Source: an uncultured Eubacteriales bacterium
GTDB lineage: Bacteria; Bacillota; Clostridia; Christensenellales; UBA1242
Assembly (NCBI GenBank): GCA_948971535.1
Contig: CARFEX010000027.1
Span: 1-8,858, forward strand
Length of the DNA stretch: 8,858 nt
Direction of reading: 5' to 3'
A program made the translations under genes and the position numbers. Under the pieces are notes generated by a model, which was given only the letters and a program-made list of their open reading frames with translations, did no database searches and was not told the origin of the DNA. The first letter of the stretch is position 1; every line of letters begins with the position of its first letter. Positions 1-5,683 of this stretch are shown one piece after another.

Positions 1-39
1 GAATGGTGACTGGAGTTCAGACGTGTGCTCTTCCGATCT
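1..39. other. Residual Illumina sequencing adapter at the contig edge
   Basis: Positions 6-39 match the Illumina TruSeq read-2/index adapter: the segment begins GTGACTGGAGTTCAG and ends GCTCTTCCGATCT, in the order and length found in the library primer. The five bases before it (1-5) lie where the index would be in that primer. This is an artefact of library preparation that survived trimming and assembly, not part of the organism. Genomic sequence should be taken to start at about base 40. Confidence 0.97.
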
Positions 40-73
40 GTTTATCTTAAATGCAAACTCGAACAATATTTAT

Positions 74-102
74 AAAAGCAAGGATATAGCCCTTGCTTTT
101 TT
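74..102 (+). terminator. Rho-independent terminator, possibly bidirectional
   Basis: A 10-bp perfect stem (AAAAGCAAGG at 74-83, CCTTGCTTTT at 91-100) with a 7-nt loop is followed by two more T residues, giving a run of six T at 97-102. The A-rich 5' arm becomes a T tract on the other strand, so the hairpin could also stop the leftward dinB-like transcript, whose stop codon is at 123-125. The T tract is better on the plus strand, suggesting that it mainly serves a rightward gene lost beyond the contig edge. Confidence 0.75.
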
Positions 103-122
103 GTTGGATTTAGTATAATTTT

Positions 123-1313
123 TTACTCCTCTTGAGGGTGAGAGGAGGTGTTTAAAAAGGAGGCAGTGTCACTTGCTAAAAACACCTTGCCATACTTATC
201 ATTCACTTGGGGTAAAACCTTACTTACAGTTTTTTCGGTGTCAAAAATTGATAGCTGTTTAGCTTTATCAGATGTGAGCGATGATATTTTTAGCCTTATA
301 GCTCGGAGTGGATAGTTATAATTATATAACTTATCGACAATCTTCATTCCCTCGCTGGCAATACTTTCAATATCCTGTGTTGGCTGTATTTTTTGACCTT
401 TTCGCTTGACTTCTAGCTTGCTAGATTTTAAAGAAATTGTGATGGTAGAGCCGACTAAGCCATGTCGAACAAGCCTCGCAGAAACCTTTTCAGCTAGAAA
501 ATATATTGTCTTTTTAACCTCTTCTCGTGAGGTTATATCTTTTATAGTTGTAGTGCCATTTCCTACAGATTTTGGAGGTGGTAGGTTATAATAATTTAGG
601 ACACTTTTTTCACTTTCACCAAGCAAATCTTGCTTTAATTCGACTCCAGTTTCGCCCATAAGTTCTTTTAAAAATTTGTTGTCTAACTTTACAAATTCTC
701 CGATAGTAAATATGTTCATTTTTGCAAACTTTTTTTCTAGACGTCTGCCAATGCCAACTATGTCACTTAAAGCTAATTGGTAGGTCATGTTTTTAAACTC
801 ACTTTTACTTATTATGGTGGTTGCATTAGGTTTTTTAAGGTCAGAACCTAATTTTGCAAATATTTTTGAAAAGGATACTCCAACAGAAACGGTAAAACCA
901 AATTCTTTTTGTATTCTTTCTCTAAGTTCGTCAGCTATTTCTTTTCCACTTTTTTTGAGATAGTTTAGGCTATTTGTTACATCTAGCCAACACTCGTCAA
1001 GTCCAAGAGGCTCAACAAAATCGGTATATTCAAGATAAATGTTGTGCAATCTTTCACTTATCTCTTCGTATAAGTCATAATGAGGTGGCAAACAGACAAG
1101 TTCTGGGCATAATTTTTGTGCTTCCCAAATAGTTTGACCTGTTTTTACACCATAAATTTTGGCTTTTTCATTTTTGGCAAGAATGATGCCAGTCCTTTTT
1201 TTTGGATTGCCAGTCACAGCAACAGGTTTGTCACGAAGTTCTGGTCTAGTTACTGTTTCTACTGAAGCGAAAAAATTATTTACGTCAGAATGTAAAATTG
1301 TCCGCTCTTTCAT
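123..1313 (-). CDS. dinB: Y-family DNA polymerase (DinB / DNA polymerase IV type)
   Basis: Translesion DNA polymerase that copies past damaged template bases. The 396-residue protein has the family's parts in order. The palm motif SDVNNFFASVE (9-19) contains catalytic Asp10 and an aromatic pair F14-F15 at the steric-gate position. The second acidic pair is Asp106-Glu107 in LGLDECW. A conserved strand and finger segment SVGVSFSKIFAKLGSDLKKP spans 143-162. A helix-hairpin-helix lies around 185-206, followed by the little-finger domain (about 245-345). A beta-clamp binding motif QLSIF sits at 353-357. The NN after the catalytic Asp and the tail after the clamp motif resemble the clostridial branch of the family. 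The ATG at 1313-1311 is preceded by AGGGAG, with a rather long spacing of 11 nt. I see no LexA-type operator upstream. It is transcribed away from the stress operon and is probably monocistronic. The family is certain; whether to call it DinB or a YqjH-like paralogue is less sure. Confidence 0.93.
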   Translation of the reverse strand: MKERTILHSDVNNFFASVETVTRPELRDKPVAVTGNPKKRTGIILAKNEKAKIYGVKTGQTIWEAQKLCPELVCLPPHYDLYEEISERLHNIYLEYTDFVEPLGLDECWLDVTNSLNYLKKSGKEIADELRERIQKEFGFTVSVGVSFSKIFAKLGSDLKKPNATTIISKSEFKNMTYQLALSDIVGIGRRLEKKFAKMNIFTIGEFVKLDNKFLKELMGETGVELKQDLLGESEKSVLNYYNLPPPKSVGNGTTTIKDITSREEVKKTIYFLAEKVSARLVRHGLVGSTITISLKSSKLEVKRKGQKIQPTQDIESIASEGMKIVDKLYNYNYPLRAIRLKISSLTSDKAKQLSIFDTEKTVSKVLPQVNDKYGKVFLASDTASFLNTSSHPQEE

Positions 1314-1343
1314 TTGGTTATTTTCTCCCTTTTATTGTATAAT
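1314..1343 (+). promoter_or_regulatory. Probable sigma-A type promoter for the rightward operon
   Basis: A perfect -10 element TATAAT lies at 1338-1343. Eighteen bases upstream is TTGGTT at 1314-1319, a weak -35 matching only TTG of the consensus and directly adjoining the divergent dinB start codon. Transcription would start near 1350, almost on top of the first ribosome binding site, giving a very short leader. No CtsR tandem heptads (GTCAAA type) and no CIRCE element are visible here, although the operon contains mcsA-mcsB-clpC. Confidence 0.55.
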
Positions 1344-1351
1344 TGACGTGT

Positions 1352-1358
1352 AAAGGAG
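1352..1358 (+). promoter_or_regulatory. Strong ribosome binding site serving a short leader ORF
   Basis: AAAGGAG at 1352-1358 is the best Shine-Dalgarno match in the intergenic region. It lies 4 nt before the ATG at 1363, not before the ATG of the long gene at 1383, which has only a weaker GAGG at 1372-1375 (7 nt spacing). This placement is why a leader ORF is proposed. Confidence 0.5.
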
Positions 1359-1362
1359 ATTT

Positions 1363-1386
1363 ATGCATAGCGAGGAAAAATCATGA
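1363..1386 (+). CDS. Possible 7-codon leader peptide overlapping the next start (ATGA)
   Basis: ATG at 1363 opens a tiny frame encoding MHSEEKS, ending in TGA at 1384-1386. That stop overlaps the ATG of the following gene (1383-1385) in an ATGA arrangement typical of translational coupling. It has the strong AAAGGAG site described above. The following gene cannot extend upstream in its own frame because of a TAG at 1368-1370. The peptide has no recognisable function, and seven codons can arise by chance, so it may be a fortuitous frame or a coupling device. Confidence 0.3.
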   Translation: MHSEEKS

Positions 1387-2357
1387 GGGGACTTTATAAT
1401 GGCTACTGCGATTATGTAAAAGCAACTTTATATAATTTTATGGATAATGAAGAGGTGGAAGAGTTTTGTGAAAATTATTCTTTTACCGAAGAAGAGCTTG
1501 AGCTTATGTGCAGATTTATGGCATTAAAAAATATTTCAAGTGGAGTAAGTGAAGTTAATTTCGCTTCGCCAAGTCCTCAAGTTACTAAAAAAATCTATGA
1601 TGAATTTGGACTTGGCGGACAAACTGTATTGAAAGAATGCTATTTGGACAAGCTCGAAACAAAAGATTTTATTGGTGGAAAGATAATTATAGAAATACCT
1701 TCACTAATTGACTTGAAAGAGGCTAGATTGTGTGAAATTAGTGACCTTTCAGCGAAACTTGATTTTCCTCTTCTTATCCATTTTGGAAAGAGTTTGGAAG
1801 AGGTAGGTTTGATTAGCACCAAATATAATCATTCGCCAGCTGAGTTTATTGAAGAACTAGGATTTTTAGATAGAAAATGTATGTTACTTGGTTGTAATTA
1901 TATTGATAAAGACGATTTAGAAAAAATATCGGCCTATGATGGACAAGTTTTACTTTCGCCTCAGTCGGATTGCATAGAAGCTAAAGGTTTTGTAAATCTT
2001 TTAACTATTCAAAATCAAGGGTTGAAATATAGTTTAGCAAGCGGGGTCAATCCCAATATAAATATATTTTCTGAAGCGAAACTTTTGTGGGGACAAACAA
2101 GTCAACTGCTTTTAGATAATAAAGTTGTCAACTTCGCTTGCTTAGAAAATGCACTTCAAAGCGAAGATGGTGAACTTAATCTATTACAATCAGAATTTAA
2201 TTCAAAAATAAGAAAATTTGATGTCGAACAAGCAGATATAATATCATTGACACGTGGTGATAAAATCCTTAAAAATAAAGGGAAATCGCTTGGTGATGAA
2301 ATAAAAAAATTGGAAAACAAAATATACGAAATGTTAAGGAGTAAAAAATGGAAATAA
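1383..2357 (+). CDS. Degenerate amidohydrolase-superfamily protein, probably non-catalytic
   Basis: The 324-residue protein can be aligned by eye along most of its length with metal-dependent deaminases of the ATZ/TRZ, MtaD (SAH/MTA deaminase) and guanine deaminase group, but is shorter than their usual 420-450 residues. It starts at the first barrel strand, GLYNGYCDY (3-11) where the family has GLVNTHTHL, so the N-terminal beta-sandwich half is missing. The metal-binding His pair is replaced by Y8 and D10. LLIHFGKS (130-137) keeps one His (H133) but has K136 for the catalytic Glu. LLGCNYID (168-175) has G170 in place of the next His. SGVNPNIN (220-227) has N223 for the metal-binding Asp. A vestige of the C-terminal strand (ADIISL, 284-289) is followed by a charged helical tail (about 300-324). 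The frame is intact and it overlaps tex by 10 nt, so it looks like a maintained pseudoenzyme, not a decaying gene. Substrate and role are unknown. Confidence 0.7.
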   Translation: MRGLYNGYCDYVKATLYNFMDNEEVEEFCENYSFTEEELELMCRFMALKNISSGVSEVNFASPSPQVTKKIYDEFGLGGQTVLKECYLDKLETKDFIGGKIIIEIPSLIDLKEARLCEISDLSAKLDFPLLIHFGKSLEEVGLISTKYNHSPAEFIEELGFLDRKCMLLGCNYIDKDDLEKISAYDGQVLLSPQSDCIEAKGFVNLLTIQNQGLKYSLASGVNPNINIFSEAKLLWGQTSQLLLDNKVVNFACLENALQSEDGELNLLQSEFNSKIRKFDVEQADIISLTRGDKILKNKGKSLGDEIKKLENKIYEMLRSKKWK

Positions 2358-4498
2358 TAGAACAACTTGCCAGTGAATTTGGTCTAAAAAGAGAATATAG
2401 CGAAAATATAATTAATCTTCTTGATGAAGGGTGCACTATACCATTCATTGCCAGATATAGAAAGGAAATGCATGGTACTTGTGATGACCAAACTTTGCGT
2501 GAGTTTGCAGATAGGCTTAAATATTTACGCAATCTTAATGACGAAAAAACAAAAGTAGAAAAGGCTATAACCGAGCAGGGGAAATGGACAGATGAAATTG
2601 CAAAAGCTCTTTCAGAGGCCAAAACCATGACTGAAGTTGAGGATATCTATCGTCCATACAAACCAAAACGTAAAACTCGTGCATCGGTAGCTATTGCAAA
2701 AGGTCTTGAGGGACTTGCTGATATACTTCAAGCTCAATCCAAAGCTTTCGTCATTTTAGAAGAAGCAAAAAAATATATAACCGAAGAAGTTAAAAATGAA
2801 AAAGAAGCCATTGATGGTGCGAAAGATATTGTTGCAGAACGTATTTCAGATGATGCTGAACTGCGTAAAGAATTACGTGCTTTACTTGAAAATAAAGCTA
2901 CAATTTCTTGTGAACTTGTAGAAAACGAAAATAGTGCAACCTACGAAACATACGCAGGCTTCAAGCAAGAGGTTAGAAACATTCCAAGTCACAGAATTCT
3001 CGCTATCAATAGAGGTGAAAACGAAAAGTGCCTAAAAGTTAGTATAAATATTGACGAAAAATTGACTTTTGCAGTGCTTAACAAATTTTTTAAGAAAAAT
3101 AATCCTGATACAGATGCTCTTATGGAAGAAACAATAGCAGATAGTTATGAAAGATTGTTGTTCCCATCTCTAGAAAGAGAATGCCGTAATAATCTTACTG
3201 ATAGAGCAAATGAGCAAGCTATCAAAATGTTTGAGGTTAACTTAAAACCATTATTACTTGAGTCTCCACTTAAAAATAATATTATTTTAGGTCTTGACCC
3301 AGCTTATAGAACAGGTTGCAAAATAGCAGTAATTGACACTAATGGCAATGTGCTTGATACAACTGTAATTTATCCAACTCCACCTCAGTCAAAAACAGAG
3401 GAGTCTATTGAAAAACTTAAAAAGCTTATCGATAAGCACCGTGTGGATGTAATATCTATCGGAAATGGTACTGCATCAAAAGAAGCAGAGATATTTGTTG
3501 CAGAACTTATCAAACATGTATCTCGTCCAGTAAGTTATGCTGTGGTAAGCGAAGCTGGAGCATCAGTATATAGTGCGTCTAAGCTTGGCGCAGAAGAGTT
3601 CCCAGACTTTGACGTATCTCTTCGTAGTGCAGTTTCAATCGCAAGACGTCTCCAAGATCCTCTTGCCGAGCTTATCAAAATCGATGTAAAATCTATTGGC
3701 GTAGGACAATATCAACATGACATGCCTCAAAATAGACTTACAGAAGTACTTTCTGGTGTGGTAGAAGATTGTGTTAATAGTGTTGGAGTTGACCTAAATA
3801 CTGCATCACCAAGCCTTTTGTCATATGTTTCAGGACTTAATATGTCAATCGCAAAAAATATCGTTTCATATAGAGCAAAAGTGAAAGGAATAAAGAATAG
3901 ACAAGAACTTAAAGAAGTTTCAAAACTTGGACCAAAAGCTTTTGAGCAATGTGCTGGTTTCTTGCGTGTTGTAGGCGGTGAAGATATTCTTGACAATACC
4001 TCAGTTCACCCAGAAAGTTATGATGCGACACGAAAACTTTTAAGTTTATTCAATCTTTCAGAAGAGGATGTTAAAAATGGTAACCTTGCAGAACTTCCAA
4101 CTCTCGTTAAAGCAAAGGGTGAAGAAAAAGTTGCCAAAGAGTGTGGAATTGGTGTTCCAACACTTGAAGATATCATAAAAGAACTTCTTAAACCAGGTAG
4201 AGATATCCGTGAAAGTATGCCAAAACCTGTACTCAGAAGTGACCTATTGTCACTAGAAGACCTAAAAGAAGGTATGGTTATTTCAGGTACTGTAAGAAAT
4301 GTAATCGACTTCGGTGCATTTGTAGATATCGGAGTGCATCAAGACGGACTTGTGCATATATCACAAATTTCAGATAGCTTTATAAAACATCCATCAGAAG
4401 CATTAAAAGTTGGAGATAGAGTAGAGGTTAAGGTATTATCTGTTGACGTAAATAAAAAGAGAATATCTTTAACTATGAAAGGAATAGACAAGGAGTAA
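2348..4498 (+). CDS. tex: Tex family RNA-binding transcription accessory protein
   Basis: Tex is a cytoplasmic nucleic-acid-binding protein related to eukaryotic Spt6, implicated in transcription and stress tolerance. The 716 residues, near the usual length, show all expected parts. The N-terminal helical core has the signature IPFIARYRKE (31-40) and EDIYRPYKPKRKTRA (98-112). The YqgF/RuvC-like domain begins GLDPAYRTGCKIAVID (315-330) and continues through IGNGTASKEAE (371-381) and SEAGASVYSAS (401-411). Next come the conserved block RRLQDPLAELIKIDVKSIG (433-451), helix-hairpin-helix repeats (about 483-545), and a C-terminal S1 RNA-binding domain (about 639-710, core GTVRNVIDFGAFVDIG). The ATG at 2348 is preceded by AAGGAG at 2336-2341 with 6-nt spacing, inside the end of the previous gene, indicating coupling. 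Its stop lies 1 nt before mcsA. It occupies the position where ctsR is usual in front of mcsA-mcsB-clpC. Confidence 0.96.
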   Translation: MEIIEQLASEFGLKREYSENIINLLDEGCTIPFIARYRKEMHGTCDDQTLREFADRLKYLRNLNDEKTKVEKAITEQGKWTDEIAKALSEAKTMTEVEDIYRPYKPKRKTRASVAIAKGLEGLADILQAQSKAFVILEEAKKYITEEVKNEKEAIDGAKDIVAERISDDAELRKELRALLENKATISCELVENENSATYETYAGFKQEVRNIPSHRILAINRGENEKCLKVSINIDEKLTFAVLNKFFKKNNPDTDALMEETIADSYERLLFPSLERECRNNLTDRANEQAIKMFEVNLKPLLLESPLKNNIILGLDPAYRTGCKIAVIDTNGNVLDTTVIYPTPPQSKTEESIEKLKKLIDKHRVDVISIGNGTASKEAEIFVAELIKHVSRPVSYAVVSEAGASVYSASKLGAEEFPDFDVSLRSAVSIARRLQDPLAELIKIDVKSIGVGQYQHDMPQNRLTEVLSGVVEDCVNSVGVDLNTASPSLLSYVSGLNMSIAKNIVSYRAKVKGIKNRQELKEVSKLGPKAFEQCAGFLRVVGGEDILDNTSVHPESYDATRKLLSLFNLSEEDVKNGNLAELPTLVKAKGEEKVAKECGIGVPTLEDIIKELLKPGRDIRESMPKPVLRSDLLSLEDLKEGMVISGTVRNVIDFGAFVDIGVHQDGLVHISQISDSFIKHPSEALKVGDRVEVKVLSVDVNKKRISLTMKGIDKE

Positions 4499-4499
4499 T

Positions 4500-4673
4500 A
4501 TGAACAAATGCCCATATTGTAATACAACATATAGAGAAATTTTACAGACAGGATTTGTAGGTTGTGAAAAGTGTTATGAGGAGATAGAAGAACTCAAAAC
4601 TGCTGTAAAAAATCTTTATGACGGCAAAAAATACAAGGGCAAAACGTTAGGAGGTGACAATGGAAATATTTGA
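4500..4673 (+). CDS. mcsA: Minimal McsA: single zinc-finger activator of McsB
   Basis: McsA binds and activates the arginine kinase McsB. This 57-residue ORF matches one segment of McsA: CPYC (4-7), TTYREILQTG (9-18), the paired GCEKCY (21-26, Cys22 and Cys25), then EL and a GKKYKGKT run (42-49) corresponding to the family's HxGKxP region. The two CxxC pairs, 14 residues apart, form one zinc-binding unit. Typical McsA is about 150-185 residues, with further N-terminal CxxC motifs and a C-terminal UVR coiled coil; neither is present, and no room is left for them because tex ends 1 nt upstream and mcsB starts inside its last codons. AAGGAG at 4490-4495 precedes the ATG by 4 nt. The last residues (GGDNGNI) are encoded by the mcsB ribosome binding site and start region. 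Identity rests on the zinc-finger pattern plus position directly before mcsB. Confidence 0.85.
   Translation: MNKCPYCNTTYREILQTGFVGCEKCYEEIEELKTAVKNLYDGKKYKGKTLGGDNGNI
4649..4657 (+). promoter_or_regulatory. Ribosome binding site fixing the mcsB start
   Basis: AGGAGG at 4649-4654 (extended as AGGAGGTGA to 4657) lies 5 nt before the ATG at 4660. The alternative in-frame GTG at 4654-4656 overlaps the site itself and cannot be used with it, so the ATG is preferred. The site is inside the mcsA coding sequence, so ribosomes finishing mcsA would pass over it. Confidence 0.85.
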
Positions 4674-5673
4674 CTCTATTGCTATCTCCTCTCGTATAAG
4701 ACTTGCTAGAAATGTGCGAGGATTGAAATTTTATACAAAACTAGACAATGATGAAGACGCAAATTATATCACAAGCTCTGTTATGGAAGTGCTTGAGGAC
4801 TTTGACGTCTTCAATTTTTTGTCACTAAATGAATTGTCATTAAATGAATGTAATGCACTTTTTGAACAGCATCTCATCAGTCGAGAATTGATTGCAAATA
4901 AAGATATTTCCTCTCTTGCAATAAGTGAAGATGAAAAAATAATAGTGATGATAAATGAAGAAGACCATATAAGAGAACAATGTCTTGAAAGCGGTTTTAA
5001 TTTGTATAAACCTTTTAGACGTCTGTCAAAAATTGACGATGCCATTTTGCAAAAGCTTCCTATAGCATTTGATGAAGAATTAGGGTTTATTACTGCAAGT
5101 CCATCAAACTTAGGTACAGGAATGAGGGCATCTGTCATGCTCTTCCTGCCCGCTCTCGAAAGAACTTTGAAACTTGCAGAACTCTTTGAGCGGGCGGGCA
5201 ATGCTGGGCTGACAATCAGGGGAATTTATGGTGAGGGTAGCAGTGCAACAGGATACTATTATCAAATCTCCAATCAAGGTTCTTTTGGTCTTAGCGAAAA
5301 TCAAATTATCGACAAAGTAAGTGAGTTTATATATTCAGTTTGCTCAGAAGAGAAAGAAATGCGAGAGGTTTTGTTAGAAAATGAAAAAGATGGTTTACTT
5401 GATGAAACAATGCGAGCTTATGGAGTATTAACAAATTGTCACTCTTTAGAGGAAACTGAAATGATGGAACTTCTTTCAAAGATTAAACTAGGCTGTGTGC
5501 TAGGTTTTATGCAACTAGAAGATGAAAAACAATTTCAAAAATTGTATACAGAGGGTTCTTCTGCAAATCTAAAAGAAATTTTTGGTTTTGAAGATAAAAA
5601 AAAGGAAATAATCAAAAGAGCAGAGTATATATCTAGTAAAGTAAAAGCTTTAATAAAAATTAAAAAATTATAG
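4660..5673 (+). CDS. mcsB: Protein-arginine kinase McsB with altered active-site residues
   Basis: McsB uses ATP to phosphorylate arginine side chains, marking proteins for ClpC-ClpP and controlling CtsR. This 337-residue protein is of the phosphagen-kinase fold: SSRIRLARN (10-18), NEEDHIR (99-105) with the catalytic Glu101, and the nucleotide-binding block NLGTGMRASVMLFLPAL (150-166). RGIYGEGS (187-194) and the ISNQ motif (203-206) follow. Three departures from the Bacillus subtilis protein, aligned from memory, stand out. Ser147 (codon AGT) replaces the conserved Cys (C167 there) of the CPxNxGTG motif. Ser195 replaces the second Glu of GEGSE, while the first (E192) is kept. The C-terminal RDxxRA phospho-arginine sensor reads EIIKRA (316-321). 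The N terminus is also about 17 residues shorter. The start overlaps mcsA by 14 nt; clpC follows after 10 nt. The family is certain; activity may be reduced or differently regulated. Confidence 0.95.
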   Translation: MEIFDSIAISSRIRLARNVRGLKFYTKLDNDEDANYITSSVMEVLEDFDVFNFLSLNELSLNECNALFEQHLISRELIANKDISSLAISEDEKIIVMINEEDHIREQCLESGFNLYKPFRRLSKIDDAILQKLPIAFDEELGFITASPSNLGTGMRASVMLFLPALERTLKLAELFERAGNAGLTIRGIYGEGSSATGYYYQISNQGSFGLSENQIIDKVSEFIYSVCSEEKEMREVLLENEKDGLLDETMRAYGVLTNCHSLEETEMMELLSKIKLGCVLGFMQLEDEKQFQKLYTEGSSANLKEIFGFEDKKKEIIKRAEYISSKVKALIKIKKL

Positions 5674-5683
5674 GAGGCATAAT

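Noticed and set aside
114..119. TATAAT on the plus strand between the first terminator and the dinB stop
   Set aside because: It has no convincing -35 element and would transcribe into the antisense of dinB with no plus-strand gene behind it; a chance match in AT-rich DNA.
1383..2357. Reading the amidohydrolase-like gene as a pseudogene
   Set aside because: There is no stop or frameshift within 324 codons, it has its own ribosome binding site, and it overlaps tex tightly; degeneration is confined to the active site and the domain ends.
4443..4469. Possible internal promoter (TTGACG, then TATCTT) near the end of tex, ahead of mcsA
   Set aside because: The spacer is only 15 nt and the -10 is poor; the sequence is also constrained by coding for the S1 domain.
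4654..4656. GTG start that would lengthen McsB by two residues
   Set aside because: It overlaps the AGGAGG ribosome binding site itself; the ATG at 4660 has correct spacing.
5025..5040. GTCAAA followed by TTGAC inside mcsB as a CtsR operator
   Set aside because: It is a single imperfect copy inside coding sequence, without the tandem heptad arrangement and not near a promoter.
4764..5201. Long minus-strand open frame opposite mcsB
   Set aside because: It lies wholly antisense to a clearly conserved gene, shows no family resemblance and has serine-rich shadow composition; the same holds for the minus-strand frames opposite clpC (for example 6049-6519).
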